A stretch of DNA of 64,000 nt from Paraconiothyrium sp. Pb-2020 (taxonomy: Eukaryota; Ascomycota; Dothideomycetes; Pleosporales; Didymosphaeriaceae): assembly GCA_022419385.1 (NCBI GenBank), contig JAJUBI010000006.1, positions 2,728,001 to 2,792,000 on the forward strand, written 5' to 3'. The notes below the pieces were generated by a model. It saw only the letters and a program-made list of their open reading frames with translations. It was not told where the DNA came from and made no database searches. Of this stretch, positions 11,853 through 24,800 are shown piece after piece. Within the stretch, counting starts at the first letter, position 1; every line of letters starts with the position of its first letter. The translations under genes were made by a program, and so were the position numbers.

Positions 11853-13673
11853 TTATTGGATTTCGATTCTCGTTGCTCCTTCGGGTGGGAAATGAGAGAA
11901 CAGGATACTGGTTCACATCAGCAAATATACCTCAAATGCGCTAGGAAGACTTACGCAACAAACCCAACGAGTGCGACCCCAGCATTGCACACAAACACGA
12001 GGTGTGTCTTTCCTACTTCTGCCAGCGCCGCGAATACGAACCCGAAGACTGAAACTTCTCATCGTCAGCTTGCTTGGATTCTGTCTGTGTACTGAAAAAC
12101 GCGTGGACTTATACTTACTAGTCGACAACCGCGCAATATTTTCCACGAGGGTAATGCCACTCAACGCATCCACGCGGTCTTTACTCGGGATCATCTGTAA
12201 TATGCTTCCCTTCGATGCAGATCCTGTGCCTGCTGCGAGCGGCAACAATACCGCTACAATATACATCTGCCACCCTTCCGACACGAAGACGCAAAGGCCG
12301 GTTAGGATACCGTCCACGAGCAAGCTGCATCGCGCATAGAGTAAGTCGAATGCAAAAGTCTCCTCCTCGTTTTCGCGCTGTGGCGGGTTGAGTGGCTCAG
12401 TCTCAGCGTCCATAGGATCCGCAATTTCGATCTCGTTGGGTGATGTTCCGGCAGGCTCTGATGCTGCTGTCTCGATCTTGGTTGCTTCGCCATTCGGAGG
12501 CTGTAACCACCTGCGTCCGATGTTGATGACGCGCGGGAAAGCGAGGGACAGGTACAATCCTCGCAAAGAGGAGTACATGAAGATCAAGTACCCATTGGCC
12601 GAAGTGCCAAAGCCAAATGCAGTGGTGGCATACATCTGCAGCAGGGTGTTGAGATATCCAGTCGCAAGTATAGCTAGGAATACTCCTATGCCCAGCATCA
12701 GCGCACCGTATTGCCTGCTAATGCGTCCATCGCTCAACGCCCACTTCTGAGGTGCGAAGATTCTGAGCGGCCCAAAGAAGCGCATAAGTCCTACGGGTTT
12801 CTGCCCCGCACCTGTGTCCCTCTTGTCGAAAGGTAGTGCTGGCAATGCAAGCGCAACGTATACGCAGCACAGCAGAAAGAGCAAGAGAGTTATTCGGAAA
12901 GGCGCTAGGATGCCGAAGGCGTCACCAACAACACCACCGACAAGAAAGCCAACGGCCGCACCTATCATCATGCAACCTTGGATCTGGCCCAGTGCCCCGG
13001 TCCGTCCCTCTGGATTGACCACATCCGTGACGAAGGAATTCAGTGCGAGGACGTAACCGTTTGGGCCTCCTACAACAGTGATAATCTGACTCGCCTGCAT
13101 TATCAAGATACCTCTTGCCCCGCCCGTCATTGCACCCCAGTTCTGTATTGCCAGTCTTACGGCTGGCCAGAATATTTGGATCAACAGCGCAGTTTTTACC
13201 CCTAGCTTTTTGATACACCACGCAGCGAACAGTAAATTTGCGACACCGAAAAGTGTCGTCGACATGCCAATGATGGCAACTTCTCGTGCGGTCCGCGATT
13301 CAATTTCTCGAAGCGCGCAGCGATCTTTCGGTGGGTGTAAAACATTATGCTCTGAGTAGTATGCATCGCAGGCCATGATCCGGAAAATGTAAAGAATGCT
13401 TGTCAAGGTCAGATTACGTGCATAATACCAAGCAAGCAAACGAGGTCACTTACGGAACTTGAGTAACGCCAAACGATAAAGATGTCTACCAGCGAAGCCA
13501 TATTAGCGCACGTTATAACGCTTTTACAAACATTGGTTACTCACCACGAAAGCACAGAAAAGCGCCGGGAACACCCCCCGCTTTTTCGCCTCGGCGAGTT
13601 TTCGCTCGGAAGCGGAGTGAGGCAATAGCGGCGTCGTCTCTTGAGACAGCGACTCATCATTCCTGGATGCCAT
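11853..13673 (-). CDS. MFS transporter (SLC46-like)
   Basis: Five exons on the minus strand, 13673-13545, 13485-13454, 13398-12119, 12048-11955 and 11907-11853, give 529 residues. The very short exon 2 (32 nt) joins cleanly to give FVTSLSFGVTQVPILYIFR, the first membrane helix and loop. About 12 hydrophobic segments are present. A dileucine-like acidic N-terminus (TTPLLP) and a long acidic/polar central loop (residues about 300-345, rich in Glu, Asn and Pro) are seen. The general shape resembles the SLC46/folate-transporter-like group of fungal MFS carriers, whose substrates are mostly unknown. The last intron (GTAAGT...CCAG, 47 nt) leads to a short tail, SHFPPEGATRIEIQ. The start is the first ATG before the acidic N-terminus. 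Confidence 0.85.
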
Positions 13674-14023
13674 CTCTCCTCAGCCAGACTGCCAGGGATA
13701 ATATCTCAAGCGCGAGTTTTGAAGAGCAGTGGGAAGATCAGATCTGCGGCAGTCGGTGAGGGTTTTTCGTTCCATGTCTTCATGCCGACAACCGATCCGA
13801 TGGTTCCCCGTTCTGGTTAGTATGCACAAATATGAAGCTAAGCCGGAGATAGGCGCGTGAACGAAGTTTGATTGGAAGGTAGGAGGTCAATCTAATAGTA
13901 CGTATTGGCTACACTCCTTCGATGTTACAATCGAAGGAGTGTAAGGAGTCTATCCCACCATTCCCTTTTCGAAACGCAAGACAAGATACCAAAGTCCAGC
14001 CCATTACTGCCTCACCACATTGC

Positions 14024-14862
14024 CTACGCTGTCGATATGCTTGTCGACGTACTTGTCAATGTGCTTGTCGACGTATTTGTCAACGTACTTATCAACATGT
14101 TCGTTATAGCGGTTGTCGATGTGGTTGTCGATGTTGTTGTCGATGTTGTTGTCGATGTACTTGTCGACGTACTTCTCAACGTGCTTGTCGATGTGCTTGT
14201 CGGTGTGCTTGTCGGTGTGCTTGTCGGTGTGCTTGTCGGTGTGCTTGTCGGTGTGCTTGTCGGTGTGTCTGTCGAGGTAGAAGTCGTTGGCTCCGGTGTT
14301 GAGACACTTCCGGGAACACTGGAGATGCTGGTTGTCGTATACGTCGAAGTCGACACACTGCCAGCTACACTGAGGGTAGTTGTGAGCGTAGTACCAGGGG
14401 CGGTGGAAGTCGTCGTTGAGACACTTCCGGGTACTGAAGTTGTACTCGTAGAGACAATGGTCTGGGTAGAAATGCTCCCGGGTACGCTAGTAGTACTTCT
14501 TGGGATCAGCATTCGTCTGACGAACATAGAAGCGGACATTTGGACATGGGATGCAAGCAAGTATGCGGTGTTATAGCCGCCAAATAGGGCTAGAATGTAA
14601 CTAGACAGGGAGTAAAAATCATTAATTGGGGACGCACGAACCTTGTCAATGTGGAAAAGGACGTCTGACGCTTATCGTGCTGTAGTAACTCTGCCGCTGC
14701 CGTCGGTGCTGATAACACAGTTGCACTCTACTTCGTCAGTACTATTTCTCAACAAAGTCTAACGACAGTACGGATCCATGATGTCTTAAATCACAGAAGG
14801 TCATAACTCACCCACAATGACCAAGCAACGAGTGCTGTAAACAAACCTGTGCGACTGATCAT
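14024..14862 (-). CDS. Probable secreted Ser/Thr/Pro-repeat protein
   Basis: A tentative three-exon minus-strand model is 14862-14812, 14727-14642 and 14600-14024, 237 residues. Exon 1 encodes a signal peptide (MISRTGLFTALVAWSLW) and ends at a GTGAGT donor. Exon 2 adds SATVLSAPTAAAELLQHDKR, with a Lys-Arg pair that suits Kex2 cleavage. Exon 3 is a long Ser/Thr/Pro-rich region with repeated STTSVPGS blocks and then a TSTP tandem array. Such composition is typical of O-mannosylated fungal wall or surface proteins. No GPI-anchor signal is visible at the C-terminus, so the 3' end may be wrong. Intron 2 is only 41 nt, and the short segment before the repeats (residues 46-75) is not repeat-like, so a longer intron is possible. 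The opposite strand is an open Leu/Val-rich artefact. Confidence 0.42.
14036..14279. repeat. 12-bp tandem repeat array (TSTP-coding)
   Basis: Degenerate 12-base units of the form CTTGTCGRYGTR run through this interval. The best block is six perfect copies of CTTGTCGGTGTG at 14196-14267. Read on the minus strand, each unit codes Thr-Ser-Thr-Pro. The unit length is a multiple of three, so copy number can change without breaking the reading frame. Confidence 0.9.
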
Positions 14863-16041
14863 CTTGCCCGTTACTTTGCACTCCTTTCCGTGACTGAAGC
14901 AAGGAGGCAACCGAAGGTACTAGGTAGTGATGTGAAAGAGTGGGGCAAACAAGACGGAGAGACTGGCAAGAAATATCTGGGACGAAGCGACAGATATACG
15001 TTGAGTCAACGGAAGGGCGAAGAATCGCTTGTGTTAATGTTGAAGGCACTAGAAAGCGACGGATGGACAGCGATCCATAGGCTGTGGCATAGTGAGCCAA
15101 TCAATAGTCTCGGGTCTCAGAAGGCTTTATCATCAGGTGGAATTTCGTACGGGAACTCGACTCGATCCATATTTTTACTGTGTTCGGATTCGACTCCAGA
15201 AGCACGCAGTGGTCCCGGTCGTGAGCACCTGTGTAGCAGTCGGTGGCTATTCTCGATGACGTGGAACTATATCCGTGATCTGCTCCCATGCGGTTGTCTT
15301 GATTTACTCAACAGTCGTCATGTCTGCTTTAGCCTACAGCACACCGGCGCCCGCTTGAGCCGTCGGTAATACGTTGGTATCGGATTTTGTTGAAAGTTGC
15401 GGGGACACCGAACTATCAACATGGCCAAGCGGGTACCGCGAATACGGCTTATGGGCTAGTATGCCAATTGGGAATCGGATAGCTGATGCTATTGTATATC
15501 CTATCTGTACAACTGGACGTATACAGCCCACGCACGGCACGTAGCAAAGTTGTAGCTCCAGACGCTGACCGTGGGGGATTGAACGAAGTTTAACGGAGGT
15601 GAGGTGGATGCTGGAACGTGGAGCCTATCAACCACAATTCAATCCACAGCCCGGCGCCTCTTTAAGTAGATGGGGTGGATGTTGAGACACCCGCCTGATC
15701 GTTTTCAATAGGTGGGTTTGACTAGCGTTCATATCTGGCGCACTCAAAGGCGATTGGATGTTTCCAAGGAAATGACGCCGTGTCCACTAACCATGACAAA
15801 GAGCTTCATGAAAGCTTGAGCGGAGGTGTTGGAGGAGGAGACGTCGTGGCAATACACTAGTGTAAACACCATTTGAGGCTAGCGTCCGGCTAGCGCATCC
15901 GCAATTCTCGACGCTCCCATAGGCACTCTGCAACAACATTGTCGATGAATTGCGGCAAGTGTAAAATATAGTGCAACTCTCATTGAAGGTCATATCAGCG
16001 CGGTGTACGATTCAGGTTCATTCTCGCTCCATAACCCCGCT
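14863..16041. other. Divergent intergenic region
   Basis: This separates the secreted-protein gene (minus) from the lipid-droplet hydrolase gene (plus). Short frames on both strands show no family resemblance. Presumably it contains both promoters. Confidence 0.45.
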
Positions 16042-17129
16042 ATGACCCCAACGCTCCCCGCGTCACAGATTCACCTCCTCGACTCATCCGCAGCTCAAAC
16101 TAAACGCGCATATATCATCTACTTCATCACCGGTAATCCGGGCCTCGTTGAATACTATCGTACCTTTCTCAACCACCTATATGGCTTGCTCAAGCAGAAT
16201 TTTCCTTCAACGTCCCTCCACGTATTCGGCCGCAGTCTCTCTGGCTTCCAGGCTGCCGCAGAGAAGGAAACAGATGACCAGCCACCTTTCAGCTTGCAAG
16301 AGCAGATCTCAAGATCTCAGTTTTCACTTGAGGGCCTCGTGCGCGATGTAAAGGAGAAGCATGGCTCACAGGATGTCCGCGTAATACTCATGGGACATTC
16401 TGTGGGATCGTACATCTTGCTTGAAGTCATCCGTAGAGTGCGGGAGAAAGCGAAGATAGAGGAAGAAGCGTTCAGAATCATAGGTGGCGTGTGTCTCTTT
16501 CCGACAGTAACGCACATTGCGAAGAGCGAAAGTGGGAGGAAGGCTACTGTACGCAGACGATCCAATACGCGTGTCTCAATATTGAATTGGACATTCGAGC
16601 TGACAAGATTTAGCCGCTCCTCACGCTCCCTTCCTTTCCTTTGGTAGCTTCTCTTCTCGCCAAAGCCCTCACCTTCCTCATTCCCTTGTCAGTCTTCACC
16701 TTTCTCGTGCGCGCGGTCATGGCCTTTCCACCAGACGCTGCCCACGTGACAGCATCCTTCGTCAAGTCCCCTCACGGAGTCCGCCAAGCACTCCACATGG
16801 CGCGCGACGAAATGCGCGAGATCACTATCGACACGTGGGATGACGAGATATGGGGTCTCACCACGTCCACCGCGCACCCGCAACCGCCCCCCACATTACG
16901 CTTCCTGTTCGCGAAGAAGGACCATTGGGTCGCAGACGAGACGCGAGATGACTTGATTCAGGCGCGAGGGAGTCAGGAGGGCGACGAGGCTTGGAAACCG
17001 ATTATGGAAGTCGATGAGGAGGAGGGGTGGGTGCACGGATTCTGTATACGGCAAAGTGTGCCGGTTGCGAAGAGGGTGTTTGGATATGTGCAGGATATCG
17101 TTCAGCGGGACATGCGACACCAACAATGA
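16042..17129 (+). CDS. Lipid-droplet-associated hydrolase (LDAH family)
   Basis: Two exons, 16042-16548 and 16614-17129, give 340 residues; the 65-nt intron has a GCTGAC branch-like site and TAG acceptor. The fold is an alpha/beta-hydrolase of the LDAH/C2orf43 family, serine hydrolases found on lipid droplets and linked to sterol-ester or triglyceride turnover. The family signature GNPGLVEYYRTF starts at residue 31, and the nucleophile elbow GHSVGSY places the catalytic serine near residue 120. The splice gives RKATPLLTLPSFPLVASLLA, followed by a hydrophobic segment (ALTFLIPLSVFTFLVRAVMA) that could anchor to the lipid monolayer. Near the C-terminus the segment FLFAKKDHWVADETRD carries the usual Asp and His context. 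The ATG at 16042 was chosen because the upstream frame opens only at a GTG. Confidence 0.9.
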
Positions 17130-17245
17130 ATGGTGGTGGACTCCCCAGGAGTTCGAGTTGGAACATGTACATAGATAAACCTCAAGCTGATGCACACGCC
17201 ACAACTATGCGCTAGATCCAAGCAAACTTACTAAACGCTCAAGTA

Positions 17246-20200
17246 CTAGTACATATACTCACTAATTTCCAACTCCTGGGCCTCAAGCTGCCTCTGCGCC
17301 TGCACACCCACCTCCCTCCTCTCATTCTTCAGTTTGTCCCCATAACACAGCCTCAGCAAATCCTTCACAACTTGTTCGGTGATCAAACCGTTCGGCACAC
17401 CGTAGCCCTTCCCATGCTCCTTCGCCCGGGTAGTAACAGCTTCAGGGCCCTCGGTGAACAGGTCGAAGTATAGAGCTGAGTATTGGAGATTCGCATCGCT
17501 CTCAATATTCTTCAGGTTTTGCTGAAGGACTAGGATATTAAGCTGCATCAGGCGGCAACCGTCTTCGTTCATGGATTTGATGCGTTGGATGCACAGGTGA
17601 AGGAGGTATGTATCCGTGAACGGGGCAAGGCCGGCGATGATCTGTGTATATTGGGTCGGTGGGAGGTAGGTTGACATCTCGGCCTCATAGGCGGTGAGAG
17701 TGGTTGTCAGGGTTTGAATGGCGGGATCGGGGTCAGACAGGGGTGAGTCGAGGGTGTAGGAGGGCTTTATCGTGGAGGCGAGGGAGTGCATGGTTGTGAG
17801 ACGGAGGTTGACGTGTAGCACGCGGTGGATGAGGGTGGCTAGTCTGCGGTAGGTGTCTACGACCATATCCAGTTGGCTAGTAACGTAGGGTTAGTGATGG
17901 GATAGGCATGAGTGCGATACGGTTGGAAACTTACCCAGCAGTTTCTTGATTGAGGGGCAAATACACCGCGGTACCCTCTGTTCTTGATTCAGCGATAAAT
18001 GTCCATCGTCTGTTATGGCGTTGACCACTGATCTGTGGTTTTGACGAATCTGTGGCACGATTGCTAATGTGTCGCAGTTGAGATACCTTGGCCGCAAGCC
18101 ATTTCATACTGGTGTATAACAGGCATAGAGTTTGGATCGTCTTCTTTCCCTGGATGATATCCTGTTGATCGAGTGGGGCCTCTTCAGTCGCACCGATAAT
18201 CAACTTGGTTTCCGTATTGGCAAGTTCAGCTCTGGTGTCGGCATCTGCTTCGAAAACCTGGCCAATCACCTCTCCTATCTCGCCTTCGAACTCGGCATAG
18301 ACTGCACACGCCTTGAGCAGCTCGTTCGCGGGTCCTTTTGGTTGACCTCTGGCCATCATGGCTTTGAAGTTGCCGACGCATTTGTCACCGTAGGTTCTCA
18401 TTTGCGTTATGATAAGTTGCGAGAAGGCCTGGTCGTGGGGAAGGTTATCAAGCATCTTACAGAAAGCTGTAATGAGGTTGAAGAATTTGACTGTTCCTCG
18501 GAAGATGGGCTTCTTAGAACATTGCGACCATTGCGGATCCTCTTGGAAGGCATCTAGCTCGACGAAGGTCTTGTCTGATAACTCGTTCAGTGTGTCATCC
18601 AACTGAGGGAGGAACACATTGACGAGAAAGTCGTCAAGAAACGAGTGTAGAGTACTGATGACGATATCTGAGCCTGATGGTACAACTTCTTTCAAGCGGT
18701 TCAAGAAGTCGAGGGAAGGCGGTAACAGAATGCCCATGTTGAACACACTCGGTTGGACTAGCAGCTTATGTCCCGTGGCACTACCATCAAGGGTGGAGCT
18801 GGCGTTATTGGATACATCTTCTGGTTGTTTGGAGTCAGACACGAGACCAGGCACCGAAGATTTAAGAATGAACTCGAGGTTATCGCGCTCCTCCGCAAGC
18901 TCCGTTGATTTCGTGTCCATATCTGAGAGCTTAAACATCCGTTTGTTTCTGTCGCGTGGTGCGCGAGAATACGCGCTTCCACTGGCGGCCTTGCCTTGCC
19001 CACGACCACCGCCAAAGTCACCGTCGGTGGCGAGATAGTCATGAAGCAGAGAGCGAATCTACCAAGACATTAGCGACTTCTCGGCATAGTACTGCATACC
19101 ACTTACCTCATTCTGGAACAGTTTCCATAATTCTTTGAATCCGCGCGTAAGTGGTGTGCTATTAGAATCCCGGATGCCATCCCTGCGGACGATGCCAGTG
19201 ACTACGTCGTACACCACTCGATGACTCTCAGCGATGGCTTCGAATCGTGCGTACAGGGTCCACAGTAGATCGTTGAGAACACCGGCGCGTAGTTCGTCGC
19301 TTTCAGCGGCGACGGTACGCTTTTCTTCCTTCCTCGCAGCATACGCACGTATTATGCTAGGATGGCGTTGCGCAACTTCGTTATTGGACTTCTCAACCAC
19401 CCTATACAGCTCAACAGGCAGGCGCTCATGTATTGTGTCTACTGCAATGTCGAGACGGTTCATCTTGTTGAGCGACTCCACGATAAGCCGAACATACTCG
19501 AAGGTGTCGGCCTCTGGATTACGCTGCGAATCATCGATCATCGGTTCCGATGTATCCAAATCAGACAAGAACTCATAGAGTCTCCGCGCACGTGCATGCC
19601 CTTGGCCACGTTCCGCCCCGTCACCTTTGGGCTGGTTCTGCGCATACACCTTCCATCTGTCCTCGCAATAAGGCGATTTAAGGTACAAATGATTGTGAAG
19701 TTCTTCCAGAAGGATATCAGTCAGTGAATGTTCCTGGTTGCTTAGGTATGTGCGAAGTTCACTGAGAGCGCCAATCTTTTCCATCTCGGATTTTCGGATC
19801 ATCCGCAGGGCGTCTTGCAAAATGTCGACAGCTGTCAGAAAGCGTTTCTCAGAGATGCGGGCTTCCAACTTATCGGGTACAAGCTGCAGTTGTTCGATGA
19901 TGTTCAGCACTTGAATCATCTCGTCGTAGTTCTGCGAGGAGGTTGCAAACTCCTTCAGCTCCGGTTTAGTAGTCGATAGATGTGATTTTGCCTGCGTCAA
20001 GGATTCTTTGAGTGTCCTTACCCGTACCTGTGAAGACTGCAAGCTGGATTGAATCTTGTGGAAGGTACCGATGGAGCTGTTGAAGCCTTGGTGGTGCTCG
20101 TTAACTATAGCTTTGAGAGCGCGTTGCATGTCCTGGTGCGTCTGCTGGAAGCTGCGATACTGCCCCGCCAGCCCCAGCGAGCTAGAGTCCATGAGTTTCA

Positions 20201-20633
20201 ACGCAACCTCAACGGGCACGCAGTTCTCCGAGGTCATGAAATCCCAGTTCTGTTTGATATATTTGAGCACCTCCTCCATCTGCTGGCTTCCTGGGCCATA
20301 GTTACTCCCCGGACCACCTGCGCTTCGCGGTCTTCCTTCTCCGCTTCTCCTATTCGCTCGCGAGCGCTCGAGACTGGTGGGCCGTTGCACCTGGGGAGCT
20401 TCCTCCTCTTCCTGGGAGAAGCCTCCATAGCCGCCATAACCACCTGGTCGGCGACGCCTCTCCCCGCTTGGTCTGTCTGCACTAGGTCTGGGTCTGTCCG
20501 CGCTGGGCCGCCTGGGATAGTCGTCCTCTGCAGCTCCAAAGCCGCCGTATCCACCTTCGCGAGAACCGTAGCCATTGGTGTAACCTCCGGACCCGTTCGC
20601 TCGCGAGCGGAAGCCGCCCGGCTCGCGCGACAT
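17246..20633 (-). CDS. SEC8: Exocyst complex subunit SEC8
   Basis: Three exons on the minus strand, 20633-19107, 19058-17935 and 17876-17246, give 1093 residues, a usual length for Sec8/EXOC4. The exocyst tethers secretory vesicles to the plasma membrane at growing hyphal tips. The first 120 residues are Gly/Arg/Ser-rich and probably disordered, as in other fungal Sec8 proteins. The conserved Sec8 N-terminal domain then runs through helical, coiled-coil sequence (about 125-350). Intron 1 (48 nt) joins KLFQNE to IRSLLHDYLATDGD, a typical Sec8 segment. Intron 2 (58 nt) joins LNQETAG to QLDMVVDTYRRL. The start is the ATG just before SREPGG. The gene is transcribed away from CTR9 across a 505-base spacer. 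Confidence 0.94.
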
Positions 20634-21138
20634 GGCGCTTCTATATGTGTTGTAAGGTTTCAACAGTTGGTTTATATCTCATCGCGATGAAAGGTCTCGT
20701 GTGCGTCGCTATCGGAGCATGGTAGGTTGCACTGGCGGGGAGCTGGGGTATGTGGACCGCAGGCGCAAATCGAATGCAGCAGGTACGTTTTACTCCATAC
20801 AATGATTGATGGCGGATATGGGAGTTGGTAATGGCAAATGGTCTTTCAATCGAAGCTATCGTAGTCTGGCTTGGTTGCTGTACTCGACGTACGTACCACT
20901 TGTCGCATTGCGGCGTGAGCACCTCCGCGTTGCCAAGAAATACGTTGTAGTCGGCGCGCGTTTTTCCGCGCCGTGTGAAGCTCATCGCTCTTTCATCTTT
21001 GTTGCGCCCATCGCCCACGTCGTAGCAGCCTCCCTGCTGTCCACATTCACCCTGCGCATTCTGGAGATGCTGCGGTAGCCTGAACCACCCACGTCCTTTC
21101 AACGAAACCTCACGCGCCACGGAGCGCGACAGCCCAGC
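20634..21138. promoter_or_regulatory. Shared divergent promoter region SEC8/CTR9
   Basis: These 505 bases separate the SEC8 and CTR9 start codons and must contain the promoters and 5' leaders of both. Pyrimidine-rich tracts precede CTR9. No specific transcription-factor site is claimed. Confidence 0.5.
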
Positions 21139-24100
21139 ATGGCGGCTGTTCACAACGGCACCAACGGCGTGAACGGCGCGTCGTTTCCTCCTGCGCGTTT
21201 CTCAAAAGTTCCCGAGTCAATTTCCGTTCCCGTAGCCGACGAAGATGGCATCGCCGATATCGACCTCGAGCTCGGTGACATGATTGAGGATGATCCGACC
21301 GAGCTGCTCACCCTGCTCGAGACGGAGCGCAGCGCCAAAACTACATGGGTCACGGTCGCTATAGCGTACGCCAAACACAAGAAGCTGGACGTGGCTATAG
21401 AGGTGCTCGGAAAAGCCATCAGCGTCTTCGCCCATGCGCGCAGCGATGAGAAGCTCAGCATTCTCAACGCAACGTGCTGGCTGTACCTGCTCAAATGTCG
21501 CGAGGCTCCGCGTGTCAACAGTGGTGCGTGGCTGCTCATGCCATGATAGCACTCAAAGAAGAAGACTGACAATTGCAGATAATGATCCCGAAGTCAAAAC
21601 CAAGGACCACTACCTCCAAGCGGCCACCGGTGTCATCAACGAAGCGTCACGCATCAGCCCCTCGTACCCACCGCTCTTCCTCGCGCGCGGTGTCCTCTAT
21701 CTCCTTCGCGCTTCCATGGCAAAGCAGAGTGCTTCCAATGCTGCTGGTCCAAATGCCGTCAACACCGAGCGCATGGACACGCTGAAGCAGGCTGTTAAGT
21801 GTTTCGAAGATGCCATTCGGGCGTCAGGCGGCAAAAACCTCATGGCAAAGGTGGGTAAGGCCCGCGTGAGCTATTCCATGGGCAAATACGCCGAGGCTCT
21901 GAAGACATATCAGAGCATCCTGGAAAGCTCGCCTGGTCTTATCGATCCAGATCCGCGCATTGGTATTGGCTGCTGTTTCTGGCAGCTTGGCTTCAAGGAC
22001 GACGCTGCTACTGCATGGCAAAGGTCGCTCGATCTAAACCCACAATCCAGGATTGCTCTGACGCTACTCGGTTTACACACCTTAAACAAGACATCCACTC
22101 TTCCAGCGACAGACCCCTCTTTTGCGAGCCTGACGAAGAAGTCAATTACCGATTACATTGTTCCTTCCGTCAAGTTAGACAACAAATATCCTCTCACATG
22201 CGCCACTCTCAGCAAATGGTACAACATCACTAAGGATATGGCCAAGGTCGAAACACTCTCTCGTCGGGCCATCGAGCTCACCGACGTCAATGCCATAGCA
22301 AGTGATGGCTGGTACCAACTCGCAAGGAAAGAGCATCAGCTTGGGGATACAAACAAGGCTATGGACTACTATCAAAGGGCGGACCTTGCCCGTGGTGGTG
22401 ACAATGCTGGATACACGCCAGCCAAGTTCGGGTCTGCTCAACTGAGGGTACTAAAACATGATTACGATGGAGCCAAGTTTCGTTTGGAGAAGATACTGCA
22501 ACAACAAGCGCCCGCTGTGGAGGCGCAAACCCTTTTAGGCACCCTGTATGCCGAGGAGGTGTTCTCCGGTCAATCAGGGAAAGAAGATAAGTCGGCTGCA
22601 CTGAAAAAGGCGTTGAAATATCTTGAGGATGTTCAAAAGGCATGGAAGGACCCAAAAAGGAAGCTAACGCCCGACCCATCAGTGTTGCTCAACCTCGCCA
22701 GATTATATGAGACCGAGCACCCTGAGAAGAGTCTCAAGTGCCTCGAGGAAGTCGAGCAGATTGAGCTGGATGGTATTCCGGAAGAGGACTATCCAGATAT
22801 CGAAGACGAAGCAGACCTCAAAAATGCGCTTCGCGAATTGTTACCACCTCAGCTGCTTAACAACATGGCGTGTTTCCACTACCAGGCGGAACGCTACCTG
22901 CGTGCGCGAGACCTTTTCCAAGCGGCACTTCAGGGTTGCGTGAAGGCTGCAGACCGTGACGAAAGCATTGATACCGATGCGCTCGTTACTTCCATCAGCT
23001 ATAACTTGGGTCGGACATACGAGGCCGAGGGAATGCTGAACGAAGCGAAGGATGTTTTTGAGGGTCTTCAGAGGCGACACCCCAACTACATCGATGCTCA
23101 GATTCGCCTGGCATACATCGCCCTTCGGCAACAACCTACGGACGAAGGCCCAAAAGCTGTAAAGGAACTCGTCAAGAGTCACGAAGACAACCTTGAAGTC
23201 CGTGCTTTGTACGGGTGGTACGCGAATAAGTCAAAGAAGCGGGGCGTAGCTTTCGCTGAAGACCAAGAACAACGGCATTACAAGCATACACTGCAGAAGT
23301 TTGACAAACACGACACGTACTCCCTTACTGGTATGGGCAACATTCACCTCGCCATCGCCCGTGAAATGCGACGAGATACCGAACAAGACAAGGAGAAGAA
23401 GCGGAAGATGTACGAGCGAGCTGTTGAGTTTTTTAACAAAGTATTGGAGTTGGATTCAAGGAACGCATATGCAGCGCAGGGCATCGCTATCGCCATGGCG
23501 GAAGACAGAAAGGAACATTCGACTAGTCTTCAGATTTTCACCAAGGTTAAGGACACCCTCAAAGACTTCAACGTGTACATGAATCTAGGGCACACGTACG
23601 GCGAGCTGAAACAATACGCTCGTGCAATTGAGAATGTAAGTTGAAGACCGTGCTCGTCATCGATTTACTGACATGTTACAGTATGAAATAGCATTGTCCA
23701 AAAAGCCACACGATTTGAACATCATAGCATGCCTTGGTCGCGTCTGGTTTGTACGAGGAAAGGGCGATCAGAGCCTCGCCCACATGAAGACCGCCTTGGA
23801 CTACTCACAGCAAGCTCTTACTCTCGCACCCAATCAAAACCACCTGCAGTTCAACGTAGCTTTCGTGCAATTCCAGATTGCACAGCTCGTCTACAATCTG
23901 AAAGATACGGCCCGCACACTCGCCGATGTCGAAGAAGCACAGGCAGGGCTAGATGACGCAATCAGGATGTTCGAAGTCGTCGCAAACTCCGAGAACCCGC
24001 CATACCCCAAGGACGATATCATTCAGCGTGCAAACATGGGTCGCAACACCATGGCCAAGCAACTCCAGCGTACCCACGACAAGCAAGCCGAGTACGAGAA

Positions 24101-24800
24101 GGAGAATGCAGACAAGCTCCAACAAGCACGCGAGGCTCGTGAAAACGAGATCAAGAAGCGCGAGGACGAGAAGCGCAAGGCTGCCGAGGAGCAAGCAGAG
24201 CGCGCGCGCAAGATCCTGGAGGAACGACAGAAACTTGAGGAGCGCGATAGGGAGTATATGGAGCGCCGAGTCGAAGACGACCGGAGACGCCAGGAGCTCA
24301 TCGACGACAGCGAGATGCGCAAGAGCGAGCGGAGAGCGAAAGGCAAAGGCGGAAAGAGGAAGAAGAAGGGCGCGGACGACTCAGAGACAGAGGCCGGTGG
24401 CTCGGACTCAGATGCTAGTGCAAAGCCTCGCAGACGCAGGACCAAGAGCGCTGGTGCTTCCGGAACGGACGGTCTCTCTGATGAGGAACGACCGCGCGCT
24501 AAGAAGAGGAAGTTGGCGAGAAAGAATGAGCCGGTGGGCAAGTACAAGTCTGCCGAATTCGTTGATGATGACAGCGATGAGGACATTCCCGACGCGCCTG
24601 CTCAGGCAGACGGTGATGCAGATGCCGGACCAAACAGGGCTGCGAGTGAAAGTGGAGACGAGGACGTTTCTGCACCGCGGCCTAGTGGGCGCAAGCGTGT
24701 CGTCGATGAAGACGAAGACGAAGATGAAGATGTAGCAGCGTCGAACATGAATGGTGACTACGCAGCTGTGGCGGACGCGGACGACGAGGAAGATGAGTAG
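21139..24800 (+). CDS. CTR9: CTR9, TPR subunit of the Paf1 complex
   Basis: Three exons, 21139-21523, 21579-23635 and 23682-24800, give 1186 residues. Ctr9 is the TPR scaffold of the Paf1 complex, which travels with RNA polymerase II and promotes H2B ubiquitylation and H3K4/K36 methylation. Tandem TPR-like helical pairs fill residues about 60-850 (for example CCFWQLGFKDDAATAWQRSL and YNLGRTYEAEGMLNEAKDVF). A long Glu/Lys/Arg coiled coil follows (about 935-1025). The tail alternates basic and Asp/Glu-rich blocks, ending in DADDEEDE, as in other Ctr9 proteins. Both introns (55 and 46 nt) are canonical and restore conserved sequence (VNS-DNDPEVKTKDHYLQAA; AIEN-YEIALSKKP). The start ATG follows closely on a C-rich leader. 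Confidence 0.95.

Noticed and set aside
14036..14279. CRISPR-like repeat array
   Set aside because: The units are 12 bases with no spacers and code TSTP; the genome is eukaryotic.
13905..14576. Long plus-strand frame rich in Leu, Val and Asp (VDVLVDVLV repeats)
   Set aside because: It is the reverse strand of the Ser/Thr/Pro repeat region; the repeat unit leaves both strands open, and only the minus strand has a signal peptide exon.
20049..20690. Plus-strand 213-residue frame over SEC8 exon 1
   Set aside because: Antisense of the Gly/Arg-rich SEC8 N-terminus with no homology-like features.
24023..24586. Minus-strand Ser/Arg-rich 187-residue frame
   Set aside because: It is antisense to the charged CTR9 tail, whose composition leaves the other strand open.
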